Assembly: GCF_027596085.1 (NCBI RefSeq)
Contig: NC_072453.1
Span: 4,318,448 to 4,382,447, forward strand
Reading direction: 5' to 3'
From: Anoplopoma fimbria
Lineage: Eukaryota > Chordata > Actinopteri > Perciformes > Anoplopomatidae
DNA: 64,000 nt
The translations under genes were made by a program, and so were the position numbers. The notes below the pieces were generated by a model, which ran no database searches, was not told the DNA's origin, and saw only the letters and a program-made list of their open reading frames with translations. Below are positions 1 through 44,900 of the stretch, piece by piece. The stretch's first letter is position 1; the number at the start of each line of letters is the position of its first letter.

Positions 1-59
1 GGAAATGTGCAGGCTCACAGCAGCATAGAGTAAAGTGCACACAAGAGACATAGTAGAAG

Positions 60-640
60 AAAGACAAGATAAAAATAAAAATAAAAAAACAAGTATTATA
101 AATAAGCAGTAAGAAACAGTAGAAAAACAACAATAACTGAAATATTATATTTACAGACAGAAAAAAACTATTTTAACTATTATTGCACAGTGTAATGTAT
201 TGCACAGGTTTTTATTGTCATGTTATTATTGTCCTGTGGTCATGTGGTCTGCTCAGTGGGAGCAGCAGGAAGGAAGGACCTGGTTGTGAAGCAGCCACAG
301 GGAAGGTAGTTCTCCAATGGGAGGGCTGCCATCGGTGTGGACTGGATGATGAATGTGTTGATGGTGGCACCTTGCATCCATCAGGGATGCATGGGGTGGG
401 AGGTGTTGTCCATCAGGGATGACAGCCTCCTCCTGTCTCCCACCACCTCCACCGTATCCAGTGGACACCCCAATGCTGGAAATATTGAAGCAACCAGAAA
501 AGCACTTCATCCAGTACATAGACTGGTCCAGTCAGATAAAAAGAGGAGGTCTGGATGCAGAACAACCTCTGTCCATGGTACTGAAAAGCTCCTTCCTCGG
601 TCCAAGGTCCCTCTCTTTGTTTTGGGGTTATATTAAGTGA
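60..640 (-). mobile_element. Degenerate LINE reverse-transcriptase C-terminal fragment (antisense)
   Basis: Read on the minus strand, the stretch covering about 470 down to 390 gives LDTVEVVGDRRRLSSLMDN followed by TSHPMH. This matches the C-terminal region of fish non-LTR reverse-transcriptase ORFs (known family pattern ...GERR.L..L...MDNTSHPLH). Frame is lost on both sides by small indels and stops, so the copy is dead. The A-rich sequence near 60-120 could lie close to the 3' tail region. The exact edges are uncertain. Confidence 0.6.
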
Positions 641-887
641 TAGTACACGTTCAAGGCTTTACCTGGACTGTATTCAACATAGGTATTCAAGAGAACTACT
701 AGTCACCAGAAGTCATAAGTGCATCTCCTTTCTTAAACAAGCTATAGTGCTCCAAGGCTTTACCTGTGAGGATAACTTGTTAGAGTGAATACATAGATGC
801 GCTCTTGTCTGTGTATACGGTATCTGAGGAAAGCCAGCCTGTTGAAGGCACACTGGGGGCCGCTGCAGCGAAAGTCGCAAAAGAACA

Positions 888-958
888 GGCAGAGCAGTCG
901 ATCACCGATAGTCACCGCAGGCAGAGCAGTCGATCACCGATAGTCACCGGAGGCAGAG
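888..958 (+). repeat. 32-bp tandem duplication upstream of CPPED1
   Basis: The unit starting GGCAGAGCAGTCGATCACCG occurs at 888-919 and again at 920-951 with no mismatch except at the unit's end, followed by a partial third start at 952-958. It lies 130-200 bp before the CPPED1 start codon, in the probable promoter or 5'UTR. Confidence 0.9.
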
Positions 959-1088
959 AGCCGCACGGACAGCTGGGGCGACCCGACACTTAATCTACAC
1001 AAACAACCGGCTCGGAGGCTCGCTGACAGGCTCAAAGTACAAATACCAAACTAGTTCACTCACACAGCTCCTTCACATTTTGGATCTT

Positions 1089-31098
<30,010 letters not shown>

Positions 31099-32240
31099 AT
31101 TCCCAAGGAGGAGAAATCTGAAAAACTCGGGTTGACAACAAAAACAACAAAAAAATAAATTCCCCCATTCTTAGAGGCACACAAGAAGGTTTTTCGAGAC
31201 TGGAACATTGGTCACATCTGCAGATAATATTGATATATTCCTAGTAGATATATGATAAGCTACAACTTAAGCTTTTGATCAAGCAGGCCAGTCCAATCAA
31301 TAATTTTCAAGTTGACCAATGATCCAATGGGAGATGTAGGAAAACACCAAGGTATATCAAAATAGATCAAACTGGTTGAGACAAAGTGAAGACAAAGAAA
31401 AGATACATTTCAGCTTCATCCCAAAATGAGTTCTGGTTTGCACTGAATGCTGCAGGTTAATATCTAACAGGGTGATGATGAAGAGTATTAAAGGGTGAAG
31501 TTTTCCTTTTAATGATCCTAAAATATGCAGCTGTCGTAGCCATTTCTATGTTTGCTGTTGTTGGCTATCCTATGCAATATGTGTATGTTTATGTTTAATG
31601 TGTCACGGTGTTTAACATGTGGAGCTGACCTCTGATCAGACTGAGCTGTCTGTTTATGGCCCCCTACACTGCGTCTACAGGTAAATATAGTAACTGAACT
31701 TTTTTATGTTCAGCCAGAATACTGCTATAGAGAGTCTTTTAATATATTTTGGTTTGAGAGGTTATTCTTATTCAATTCATTATAACAAAAAAGAATGAAG
31801 TTCGAAAGTTTTAATCCTTAAGAATTATTAAAATAGACCTTTTTGCCGCATTACAAATACAGAGTGAGTGTAGTAAACAGCAGGGCTGATATTAATCAGA
31901 TAAAACAGTGGGGCTGAATTCCATAACTTGATTTCATGCGAATCCCCTGTGCGGGTGAAGGGAAATCAAAGCCAGCACTTGTTAGAGGCGGACCCCGCCA
32001 CTAACAAGGAAAACTATTACATAAAGAGAAAAAAATTGGTCCATGAATATTTAAATAAATGGGATTTTATGTAGGGAAATCTTAACCTTTGATGTCTGAT
32101 CCTTTGTTGGACAGCAGACTTTATTTGTGCCCAAACCCATATCCATGATGTAGCGTTGACACCACAACTAATCAGTTTAATCTGTTTGGAAAAGCTGCTG
32201 TGAACTCTGTAAATAAAATCAATAAGGTATGATTGTGTTT
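31099..32240 (+). other. cpped1: CPPED1 3'UTR with candidate polyadenylation signals
   Basis: Sequence downstream of the stop is AT-rich and non-coding. AATAAA signals lie at 31154-31159 (56 nt after the stop) and at 32212-32217, where a second overlapping AATAAG-like run follows. A further AATAAA is at 33148-33153. Which one is used cannot be decided from sequence; the 32212 site is a reasonable main end. Confidence 0.5.
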
Positions 32241-32594
32241 TTAAATGGCAAGTTAAAGGACTGGTGTCAGGCTGATAATCGTAGTGATAGTGATGTGATT
32301 AATGGTAGGAGGAGCAAAGTATTTCCTGAATGTTTAGTCATGGCTGAGACAGCCTCACAGGATTACAGCCTACTGGTCGCAGTCTTTTTTAGAAGCTCAC
32401 TGCTTTGAAATTGTCCTTAAAATGGACACTTATGCAACAAAATGACTTTGTCTTTGAGCCCTAAATGAAAATTACGCTACACACACAGACTCTCACACTC
32501 GCTCTGACCGACTCAGAATTTTAAAGAGTTGTCATGGCAACCTTTTAGCAACATATCTGTGTGTTTGAGGAGAGAAAGAGTACACACTTCCCGG

Positions 32595-32740
<146 letters not shown>

Positions 32741-33390
32741 GGTCTGCAGGTTACTGTAGGTGATTTACCATCAGCGACGCCATCGCTGACCTCATTTCAC
32801 ACTGACGGTTTCTGTCTCTTTTCCAAAAAGTCAGCATGCGCTGGCGGGAGGAGGGAGGGCGTCTGAGAGGAATGGATAATGAGTATGATGTGTGAAAGAC
32901 GACTCAGTCCATCTCCTTCATTTCCTGTCTGAGAAGGAACCTTATGTCCTTATCTATTTTTATATCCTCATGGTAGCTGAGCTCAATCACATTGTTCTCT
33001 ATCTTTTTTGTGTGTGAATTTGTTTTTGAGCACATTTGCTCTATGAATCGGGGAACATCACACGTTTCGACTTGTTCCCTCATTGAATTCTAATGAATGA
33101 CCATGCTAGACACTATGACTGTGACATGATTGGTTGTATTTTTCTATAATAAATGTTGGTTTTATCTTATGATTGCAGGGTGTTAACGTGTTTATTATAT
33201 TCTGTTATATTCGCATCACTTCTTTAAAAGCTATTTAGAGTACAATAAACTTTTTAGGCATGTGTTTCTAAACAGTAGTGAGACGTAACTTCTATTGTCT
33301 GGATATTCTCTGAACATCACTACTCATATAACAACATTCAATTGTACTTGAGATGCTTATGTTTATCAACCTGTTGCTCTGTCTTTTATA

Positions 33391-33640
33391 CTTAAAGGTG
33401 CAATGTGTAAGATTTGGCGGCATCCATTGGTGAGGTTGCAGATTGCAACCAACTAATAGTTCTCCCCTGTGTCAAGCTCGTAGGAGGACTATGGTGGCCG
33501 ACATTATAACTGTGAATGGACATATCTAGAACCGTTGTTTGGTTTGTCCCTTCTGGGCCACTGTAGAAACATGGCAGCTGGCACCCTGAAGAGGACGAGG
33601 TCAATATGGGGATAATATGTAGTTTTTTTCCCCCGTAAGA
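33391..33640 (+). mobile_element. Short interspersed fish repeat, copy B
   Basis: TTAAAGGTGCAATGTGTAAGATTTGG, GAGGTTGCAGATTGCAACCA and TTCTGGGCCACTGTAGAAACATGGC occur in the same order and orientation as in copy A at 6442; the middle and right part are shorter. Confidence 0.75.
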
Positions 33641-35679
33641 TTACTAGTGAAGACAAGTTTAATTCAGTAAATCTGGTTTATTTTCAAGAACAGCTGTTTC
33701 ATAAAGGTGGTTTAAATAAGTTTCCATGGTAACCTATTCGTCTAGGCAGGTGCTCCATTTCAGACTTGATCAGTGTTACAATCAGTTGGCAGACTAAAAC
33801 ACATGTTTTCTCCAGAGTTTCCCACGGAGGTCCCACGCTTCTACTGCACCGTCAACCTGTTTGTCAAACTCATCACGTTTTGACACTTGAAATCAATAGC
33901 TCATATCTTTAAGATGACTACCTCAGGCTTCTGTGTGTTGGCCATCCTGGGACCTCCAGGAGATCCAGTTTCTCCTCTAGTCTCTCCCATCCCTCCTTAT
34001 TTGATTTGTGGATGTAAGGATAGAGTATTTGGTATGCTGTACACAATGTAAAGCCTCCTTTGGCTCATTCAAGCCAGGCTTGTCACAATATTCCCTACCT
34101 TACCTTTTTTTTTTTTTGTCATTTTATGCCTTTATTGGACAGCCCAAGCCCTGCTTTTCTGCATCACCTATGAAACACCCCTCATGATGAACCGCAATCA
34201 ATCCCTGTTTTGGGGGATTAAATGTACAATTACTATATTTCAACATGTGTGTGGCTTTCTGTCTGTTTTATTATTCATGTGAGAAAGTCAGTGTATCCTC
34301 CTCAGAAAGCAGAAACATGTGTAGCTCTAAAAACAGAAACGCCTCCTTGATTCTGTTTCCTTAATGTATGACGATGATTCTTACATCCGTCCATGCACAT
34401 TATTTCAAGTTTCAACTTCTGTCCGTCAACACAGACACAAATCTGTCACAGATGTACCATCAGCTTTGCGGAACAAACAGCCAAATCAGGAGATGCGAAA
34501 CCCGCCGAGACTGCTGATAAGATGTGGCATTTCAACACAGAAATATCAACACCTTCATCTTCAAATAGATCCAACTCGGGCGCTGCATATTGTATTCATT
34601 TTTTTTCCACTCTCTCTGCGTTAAATCACAGATTAGCTGACTCCAGTGCAGCCGGAGGGGAGTGAGCAGGTGGGGATTGTTTGCCCGAGGACTCTACAGT
34701 CGAACAAATGGCTGTTATTGGACACTACAGAAGAGATTGCATGTGCGACTGACTGCTTACAGAACAGTAATTCATTCACTATACCAAACACTGGGACGCA
34801 TATATATTTTGCTCTGAAATGGAGGTTAAATTTCTCGCTTTACTGCTGCAAAATTGTGATATTTTTAAAAATCAGCAGCTCAGTAATTTCTTCCAAAGAA
34901 CATTTCGGGCATTGGTGGCAAATGGTTGATACTGCAAGAAGTCCTCACAAGATGGCAGCCTTCTGGACAGACTTGAGATCAGCGGCGTGGTCTTGGTTCT
35001 CTGCCCCGTTCCTTCGGGAGATCTATTCCACTGTGACAGATGAAAGCTAGTCCGTGTTTATTGATCTAAAGAGTGCTGCAGTGCCCCCCCCCAGTGAAAA
35101 ATGCAGACATACACATACATACACTATACACACACATAAAAGCCACAAGCATCTCTCAACACTTTCATCAGCTGCCATGATGTAGAGTCCATAATAGTGT
35201 TTTTTTCATCAGTACATGTAGGGGACTCAGGTCATAGGTCGCCCGCTTTTGAACATACATGAGAGGCTCCGAATGATAGCTTGAGGGAATGTTTCCACCA
35301 GAGACGCGCAAAGGAGCTTGTCTTATCTTTGGCTGAGTGTTTTGGTTCCTAATGGAGTCCAAGGAGTAATCATTACACGGTGGCTGGATCAATTTGGCCG
35401 TCAGATATTTTAAGCCCCATGCTGTTAGCCGTGTGAGTGGGTATCTGAGGAAACCTACAAGACACAGTGTAGGTGAAGCAGCAGCAATTTTCTAAAAGCA
35501 AAGATTGCTATGATGTGCGTCACTATTCATCAAAGGTTCGTTGAAGGTTTCAAACCTTGTAGTAAGTAATGACAGCTGAGGCAGTTAAATGACATGCTCC
35601 ATGAGTAAGAACACCCATTTCTACTGTTTGGAATGGAGAAAGTAATCTCATGACACAAACCTTCTCTCCGGGGACTTAA

Positions 35680-35732
35680 AATATATATATATATATATAT
35701 ATATTCTTTTTTTTATATATATATTTATATAG
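35680..35732 (+). repeat. (AT)n-rich tract
   Basis: AT repeats at 35682-35704, interrupted by a T run and followed by a shorter AT stretch. Confidence 0.9.
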
Positions 35733-37705
35733 GGCCTAACACATCCCTTTTTGTAGGCAGCCGTCACCAGACATTTAATTCAATTCAAGTAAACTACTCT
35801 ACATAAGCTGATAATCATATTGCAGAATTATCAGGAATTATGCCGTAAGTACACAGATCCTTTTTGAAAGTAATTCTATGTTTGGGTATACATTTTGATT
35901 AAGTTCTCAATCTTTACAGCACAAATCTCCCATTTACTGCAAGTCTGTTTCTGTTGAATTGCTTATGTCGGTCTAGTGTCTAAACATCTATAGCCCACCT
36001 AAACACAGTGCAATTTCAATGACATTGCTGAACCTCTGTTATATCAACTGACTTTGCCTGTTGGGGATTTGATAACCCTCTGGACAGTGTCAACAAAAAG
36101 CTGCTACAGTTGATTTATGCGTTTTCTTTGAGATGATCATCACTGTGCACAATTTTTTTTTTTTAATTTAGAGCTTGGAAATCCAAGGCAGTCCTTCTTT
36201 GACATCATTGTCAAAAACATTTATAACGCATGTGCCTTATTTGACAAACCCTGAATTTACATCCATTTAGTCATGCTATGAATTTGCCTTATTCTGTACT
36301 GACAGCATTCATATTTATACCAGGTATCGGGTCTGTATTGCACCCACTTAAAACCAATTTAATAAGCATAACATGATTTGATCCAGTCAACTATAAAACC
36401 TGTAACAGTAAAGTTGAGGTTGTCAAATCAAAACACTGAGCTGAAAGATGCTAAAACAAGCCGCATCATTTCAAACTCCATCTGTTGAGGAAATGGTCTG
36501 ATATGATAAGAATCTGTAGAAAAGCTACTAAATGGACTTTTTGGTGACATTGTTTTGTCAACTTGTGTTTGCAAGGTCAAAAATCTCAGCCAAAATGACA
36601 ATCAGTATCCAATGAATTTTTCAGGCTGCAAGTATTAAACTCTCAAAAAGATATAAGTACTTGAACATGCACGCACACTCGAACAGGCTTCCAGTACCAC
36701 CACCCCCTTCATTTCTCCACGCAGTCCACAGGTGTCTGGTGGGGTGGGGAGCAGAGAAAATGAAAGTTGGCATATCCAATCATGGCCTGACGTCAGGGTG
36801 CCACCCCTCTTGGTAGTGAGCCCGTTGACAGAGCGAGCCATCTGGGCGACAGAGAGCCGGCGACAGCCCCATCCATCCCTGCGCCCTGCCCTCTGGGCCC
36901 ACAGCCAGCAAGACAGACTGGGAAAGCTGGCGAGGATCGGCGCTCACTTGCCAAGATGGAGCATGTTTTGATGATTCTACCATTCAGCGGGGTCAAAAAT
37001 GGGCATGAGTCACTTCATTTAATGTGACGGATTGGTTGCAGCCACGTTGTCTGACTGGTCACAGATATGTCCCAACTGTTGCATTGAGGCCGTAAATAAT
37101 CCGCCATATTTTCATATAAATATGTATATCGTCTATTTACCAGATGATATAAAATAGTCATGATTTGTCTGTACACTTTTTGACTAAACAGTGATCTCCC
37201 AGTTACATTTCTCCTATGCTTTGTGTTATTTTGAGACATTTCGTACATCTCCATCATACCCAACAATCACAACAGCCAATACTGGTGGGGGGAGACACTG
37301 CCGATGGAGGGGTGAGGCAGCAACGACAGCAAGTAACAACATGTAAGAGAGTTCAAGTACCCCCCCAGCTGTGTTAATCATGGTTGACAGAAAACTACCG
37401 GCACATGACTTAGTGAGTTCACTGGATAATAATTGCGAGGTGGAGACCAGGTGGGATGAGAAAATTAAAATGATAATTGTCCTCCTGCTTCTAGTAGAAG
37501 CTGCTTTTTTTTCTCATTTCAATTGCAGTGGAACGTTTTTAGCTAAAATGTCTCACTTAAAGCAGAGAAGAGGAACTGTGTTTAAACATTCATGACATCA
37601 TGCTGCCCCTCTGATGGAGACATCTAAAGGTGCTGTTTCTGTGGCCAACCACTGACCTGAGAACAGCCTGCTGACACAACAGCTATCAAAAATGATATGG
37701 ACATG

Positions 37706-37820
37706 TGTTTAGTGCTAATTGGCAAATTCTGGCTCTAACATATACCTGCTGATTATCAGCATGTTTGCATTGTCATTCCGAGCATGTTAGCATGCTGAAA
37801 TTAGCATTTACCTCAAAACT
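37706..37820 (+). mobile_element. Fragment of a dispersed fish repeat rich in GCATGTTAGCATGC
   Basis: The string TATACCTGCTGATTATCAGC, then ATGTTTGCATTGTCATTCCGAGCATGTTAGCATGCTGA and TTAGCATTTA is a recognisable teleost repeat with near-palindromic TTAGCATGCT core. Confidence 0.6.
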
Positions 37821-38819
37821 TATAAGGATAAGTCACCTTAAAAAGGTTGGTTAATTTCAAGTCAACCACATTTATAAGTTTTATCAAAAATACATTGTCA
37901 CCTTTTACTCAGTAACTGATTTATTTTAATCACCTGTTTCTAACTTGTAAATGCTCGTGTCAGCGTCCACATTGTTAGGGCAACGTTGCTTTTGGAGCTC
38001 CTATTTAATCGACCAAAGTCTGTATTTTAATGTGATCAAACCCCGATGTTATAAATATAGCGCTTTATTGATATTTCAAGGGTTAAACTACTAAGCTGTT
38101 CTGTGAAGCGAACTCTTGTTAAGTCACGGACATGGGAATGTTTCCATTTCTAAGATAGATCCAATATACTGTATGTAGAAACAGGAAGGGAGTGGGAAAA
38201 CTCCTTTATGTGTCTGTGTGCCAACTAAATAGAGAGATAAACTGTACAATGAATATTAACCTGAAATTTGGGCAAGAAGCCACAGTCATTTTTCTGATAA
38301 ATGGGTTCCTTTTTTTCCATGAAACATTTAGAAAATAATTGTATTAGTTGCACAGCAGTTGTATATGTGTCTTTGTACTAAAAAGATGTCATTGACAGTC
38401 ATTACTGAAATTAGATTAGAGGAATCCTACCGTTCATGAGTCTTATTCCTACTGTTTGTTGTTAGAGCAGACAAAGTGGTGGATATGCCCATGGATATTT
38501 TTTTTTCTTTCCTTGTTCACTTTGTCAAATATGGAACAGAAGGCTCTCTGTGACATTTACCCACAATACTGTTCTTCACACCACCACCAACTGGACTCCC
38601 ACTCTCTCAAAGTGAAGATGGAAGATTGTTTCAACAGTTTGTTTGTATGTAGAACACAACCCCCCCCAATCAACTAGCCACCTGCTGACTAAAAATGGCC
38701 GAATGCTGTTATTTACCAGCACACAGGATGTGAATGTAGTGGCTGAGAGGCGGAGAGAGACAGGAGTGGTTCATCATGACAACAAGGAGCACCTGCGCCC
38801 ACCTATAGCTACCCAGAAC

Positions 38820-38823
<4 letters not shown>

Positions 38824-38907
<84 letters not shown>
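38824..38907 (+). repeat. (GT)n microsatellite, about 42 units
   Basis: Uninterrupted TG/GT over 84 bp. Confidence 0.97.
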
Positions 38908-38909
<2 letters not shown>

Positions 38910-40120
38910 ACTGTTTCACTACGTGTGTGAAAGGACAATAGTGTGTATACATTGCCTTTGTAAAAACTGCTGGATGAAACCCTAATTTCAGAGAAACATA
39001 ATAATTGCTGCATATTGAGGTCTGTCCTTAAATATCTTCTTTTTTTTCAATTTAAACACCAGAAATCCACACCTTTTTATGAAAGTGTGGAGGCCAGAAA
39101 TATTTTGTTGGCTCAGTGAATCTAATATTGCGCCAGTATGCAACAGTTTTGCGTAATTTGCGTCCATCTGATGTGTAAACTTGACATTGTCCCCTGTGAT
39201 TCCTGTGATCACAACACCACAGTTATATGTTAAAGTTAGCTCATTTTCCAGGAAGGCCACCTACTGAAGAGCTATTGGAACCATGTTAAAGATGTCAGTA
39301 TTTTCACACAAAACAGTGTTTAATACAACATGAACAAAGGAAGCTTTCTGACGGTTATTTTTGCAAGTGCAAGTGCCCATGTGCTGTTGTTATAAGCCTG
39401 AAGACGTAAACCATTGGCCAAAAACTGGTTTCCATTAGGGATATGTTATCAAACCACTATTTGTAATACGAAAAGGCAAAATTAGGATACTGCCTTTTGG
39501 CTCAAAGTACATTTTATTTGTTAGTTGTTTGCTAATATTTTACAGCCATTTTGGATTCCGTCCAAATCTTTATCTAAATTATGAAAATGAAAATGTATTT
39601 TTATGTTGTCAATCAGAGTGACTTGAAATGAAGTAGGCATACGTTATTGAAAAGAAAGTACTTAATAGTAGTATAAAATATTAGTGCTTACAATGACATT
39701 TCTACCATCAGTATCTGTATTTATCTACACGTTTAAAGGGAGCACATGGTTTAACTTACACGGCCTTTTGCTTGAGCTGAGAAAAAAGAGTTGAGGAGTC
39801 TGTACTTTCCACTTAGTTCAAAGTCTAATATGTGTTGCATCTTTAAGATCGTTTTCTTGTGAAAAATATTTTTAGATTTAGCCTGCTAATCATATTCCTC
39901 TTAATGTTTGTTTTATAGCATGTTCTATGGCTATGAATAATGAACTTATTTGAGAGTGAAACACATTTTTTGGCATATTTTGGTTAAAAGTATGCCCATT
40001 CTTTTTTTTTATTGAGTAACCATGCACTGCGTTCAGCAGCGCACTCTTCCATCAGATGTAAAGATAATTTCCAAGCATAGGAATTCAGCTTTGATAGTGA
40101 AAAGAAAGGATCAGAGTTTT

Positions 40121-40206
40121 AAACAATTTAAAAGAAAAACATCCATGGGACAGATATTGCAATATTCTCCTTTCGGTTTCTGCTATGCTTTCTTATAAAG
40201 CCATAT
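40121..40206 (+). repeat. 86-bp direct repeat, left copy
   Basis: It contains the block GAAAAACATCCATGGGACAG and ends TATAAAGCCATAT. It matches 41871-41956 at about 77 of 86 positions by eye, in the same orientation. The origin is unknown. Confidence 0.9.
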
Positions 40207-40692
40207 GATTGCCTTCTTTCTGTCTCCTTTAATCGATATGCAGCCACAGCAGAGTCAGGTATATTTCACATAGTGTCGGAATATTCCCGCTGAGTTTAAA
40301 AGTTCAGAGTTCCTGCGGGCCGACACGAATCAACTTAAAGTTGCTTTTAGCCAGCAGAACGGTATTTGTAGTGTGGCATGGCGGCCATTTCCCACTGTCA
40401 TCACAAAGCTCTCCCCTCACTGCTGCCTCGCTTCTATAAGACCCCCAAGGAGCAGAAGAGTGTAACAACTGAATAGAAGTGAACACGTCTCCAAGGAACC
40501 TGTTATCCCCTAAGAGGAGACTGTAGAAACATAAACACACACTTATTTTTTCTCTAATGCATGTGCACACCAACAAAGTCACATACAAACACCCACAATA
40601 TGCACTTACACTCTGAGACACTCAAATGTGTGATGGCTGCACATACATACTTGTACATAGAGACGCTGGAAATGATGGTACATTTTCTCCAT

Positions 40693-40806
<114 letters not shown>

Positions 40807-41870
40807 ACATTGTAAAGGCAGGTAGACATTTTGCCTCCCTTGGTCAACATTCCCTCACACAACTCATAACTTGCTTTAGCACACGATGGCCCATCTGCAT
40901 TCCATTACTGTGGGTTCCGACGCTAATGGAGCCATCTCAGCAAGCGATAAACTGTTGGGGAACATTAGCACCCAAGATGCAGTCTAACAACGCACTAAAC
41001 TGACGGGTGCCGACGTGCTGCGCATCGCTGAGAGAGCCTCCGGGGAGAGGCAATGCAACAATCGTTCGTAATATTAATGGCCTTTAGTTTCTCAGAGAAG
41101 GATGAAAAGACGAGGAGGAGAGTCCTGGCTTAATGTACATATGGACCTCTGTCAATCCCACTCATCCCCTATAGTGGGGGGGACATTACTCAACAGGACA
41201 TACTTACTGTATGTGCTTGTACATGCACTCACAAACATTTGCATATGCTACAGAATAACAAGCGAGCAAGTGTCTGAGTTCTTCACATTAGCTAGTCCAT
41301 CAATCAGGGTCACTACATTATTTTTTAATTCAAATTTGGTAAATGCACATATACAATAACATGACCACACAATCATAGAACAGTAGGTTGATGCATTATA
41401 ACTATTTATTCAGTATAAACTACATTGTTCATTACTCATATTACTTTTTGAGGTCTGGTTAGGTTTATGCAACTGACACTGTTTGGATAAGGATGAGAAA
41501 ATATCATCGTCGGGCAGAAGAAACCAATTTTGACTGTTGACAGAAATAAGTAAAAAGTCGTTTTTTTTACTTGTCATGCTACTTCAAACTTTTTTTAGGA
41601 GTAAGTAAAGGTGTTAGTATGCTTCAACTACAGTAATTGTTGAATGGTCAAACAGCGTATCTTTTGGAGATAATTTGGATTATCTTTTTCATTATTGATG
41701 GTTTATTAGATGGGTTTACAAATATGTCTGCAGATGACATGGTAAACACAGCCTGAGTAAACAACCCCTTTATTTCCATTTTATTCCAATTATAGCTCAA
41801 AAATTCCCATAAATTCCTTTTAATTCCCACGGAAATGTTCCACTTTGAATACTCAATAAAGTAAAAAGAA

Positions 41871-41956
41871 AAACAATTAAAGAGAAAAACATCCATGGGA
41901 CAGATATTGCGATAATCTCCTATCAGTTTATGCTATGCTCTCCTATAAAGCCATAT
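41871..41956 (+). repeat. 86-bp direct repeat, right copy
   Basis: It matches the copy at 40121-40206 with roughly nine substitutions and no indel. The similarity stops abruptly on both sides. Confidence 0.9.
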
Positions 41957-44900
41957 TCACATTTGACCCTCAGTCCCAAAAGAAGGGTAGCATCATAAGC
42001 GAAAAACATTATTTTTAATGCCATTGAAAGATCAAACAGCGTATGAAACCTGTGCATCTTTCCGAAGTTGGAAAACTGTGTCCAGAATCTCTCTAATTTA
42101 CCAAAACAGACAAGCAAACCTGCCTCATGCAGCATTTCACCAGGTGTTTGAAAGTTTGAAAGTAAGAATTTTCATCCGTACAAACGAGTGCAACGCTATG
42201 ACCTTTATGAATCTTGTAGATTCCACTATGTAAGAAACATTTTGAGTCCTGGGCTTTTTTTTTTTGCACTATAATTCAATAACGCTTTCCTCAAGGTTTA
42301 ATTCAGGTCTGTCAGAAGCACAAGTTGATATGCATGCACTCATATTAAACATGGTCCTCACAAGGATACAAGTACACACACAAGCACTCACATGTGGTTG
42401 ATTCATTTAAAATGATGCCTCCAGATTTCCCCTCTGCGTGTTTACCGCCGTGATTGCATGCCTTTAACATGTTGACATTCAAATTTAATCCGTCCTTGTA
42501 ATTAGACGGGCCGCAACAACATAAGCAAAAAATAGAGGCTGAGTGATTAAAACAAGGAAATCCAATCACACATGCTTCTTATGTCAGTGAACATTGGCTG
42601 ATGAGGTGGCGGCTCCACATATAGCATATAATACAGTAACAATTACCCTATCACGTACTGTCAAATGCACAAACACACGTCCACGCACACTTACCGTTAC
42701 ACAGGCGGATTTTGGCACACACGCACTACCACAACAATACTAATTAATCCAGATATCTTTTCCCACACAGGATATTCTTGGCTTTCATCCCCTCCTCAAT
42801 TAGATTGAACTTCCTACTGTTATGTTAGTGTTTGGATTAGGAGGAATTATAGAGGAATGCTAATGTTTGAAATCCTCCTTTGCCTTTGACTTACTGCATC
42901 ACAGGCTTGACAGCTATCTGGCTTTCATAAGGAGAGGTGTGTTTATGCTGAACAAACGTGTGTTAGCTAAACCTTCACTACGTGTTGGCACCTTCACTGA
43001 CTCTCTGTAATAGATGCACTGGCGTCATCAGGACCTTGCATCACACTTCCAGCTGCCTTTTTTTTTGTACTCTTCAGCTGAGATAGGTCAAAATGAGAGC
43101 AAAGGATCCTTAAGATGTTTTCTATGTGAACTTTGACTCAGCCTTTCATCTCCTTTTGGAAAACCTGAATTTGAGTCTTAATCACATAAAACACTGCACA
43201 GCTGACATTCTCACATGAATTCCAATAAGCCATATCTGCAGGAATATAAACTAACGGTTAACAAATATGTTAATTAGCAACTTCTGAGGTAATTACATTG
43301 TCAAGAATGAAGACAAATGATGACAAAGTTGAGTATAACACTATTTGTTTTACCCGTCACTGCAGCTGGTTTCTGATGGCTCTCACTGTTGGTACATAGC
43401 TACTCTGGGAATTGTGTGAAATCACCAGACTCCATGTACTTATAAGTGTAAGTGGTTCTGCACTTTTTTCACAGCAGACATTTTGACACTGCAGGGAATA
43501 GCAAAAATGTTTTTCGTGACATAAATTATGGATTCATTCTCAATGTACCATGGTGCAGCTGTCTTAAAAAATGAATTCAGCAAGTCTCTGGTTGCTTGTT
43601 CATCCGATCTCTCCCTTCAAAAAAGTTTTTCAAAAGTTTTTTGTTTTTTTTCTGGGACCTTTGTGCTGATTCCGACCACAGATTCATTGTCCCTCCAGCA
43701 GAAGTTTTGGATAAATGATCCCTCAAGTAACAATAACATCAGCTTGTCCATCATCTCTACTTTCAGAGTTTACTTCCAATCTGTCTTTATTCTAGACATC
43801 TGAATCCTCTCTCATAAGCACACACAACAGTCTGTGAGAGCCAACACCATGTAGCACCACGTAGCATAATGTAGCATTAAAATGCATCTGTTCGCTGCCC
43901 CTATTTCCATATGTTAAAAAGTGGTTGCCGATGATGAGACCAAGAAGTTCTTGTTTATTTCTCAAAATGGTTGCCAATGGCAACCTGGCAACCCTTACTG
44001 CTGAGCACTGACTTGTCAACAAATAAATAAGACTGAGACTTAATAGTACTTTAAAGCATGTTTGTACTTAATTTAAATAAATACATTATATTAAAAGACA
44101 TTCCAATTTGAAAATTGTCAAGCATATCTCAGAAAGTAGAACAAAATCGTTTTATTGCTTTGGTAATTGACCAATAGCAAACTTTTTTTTTTCATGCTAA
44201 CAAGAACTATTCATGCATGTTCAGACATAAAGAAATGCTGAATTAACTCAGAAAATAAAAGCTTGTGGCAAAGGGAAAGTTGGCATCTTCAGTCCTCTTT
44301 AGCAACTATTGTCACTTGGACAATTCCATAATTTGGTTAGTCTATGCTGACCAATAAGTAATTGCAGTACAGATATGTCTTAACCTTAAAATGTAACACT
44401 CTGTACATATCTTGGTCAAAATTCCTCAGATTTTTTTTTAAACTACCTCCAGGAGCTCACAATAAAAACATTTCTTTTTTCAGTGTTCCTGTTAAACTCA
44501 GCTAACCACATCCAGAAGCGATCACTGTAATGAACACAGAGTTGAAATGTTATCAATCCTCTCAAGACAGCAATATCAGAGTTTTCAACCGAGGTGGAGG
44601 AGGTTGATACAGTTCCCTGCTTCAAGGCAAGAAGTTCAATATTGTAGCCCTCAGTGTCAAGCTGCTGTTAATGTAAAAGACATAAAACACCTATACCAAG
44701 GTTATACGAGCGCACTTTCAGCCTCATCTCCCCCCCCACCACCACCACCACCGCAGAGAGCTCGGAGGTTTGCCTCTCCAGGACATCGCTGGTAGAGATC
44801 AAATCAGCCTTTGAGCTGCCTTGATCTCTGCTTTTCTCCTTTGGTTCTCTCTTATTCCTACTTGTCTCTCTATCTCTGTTCCAGTATTGCGGATTTTGAG

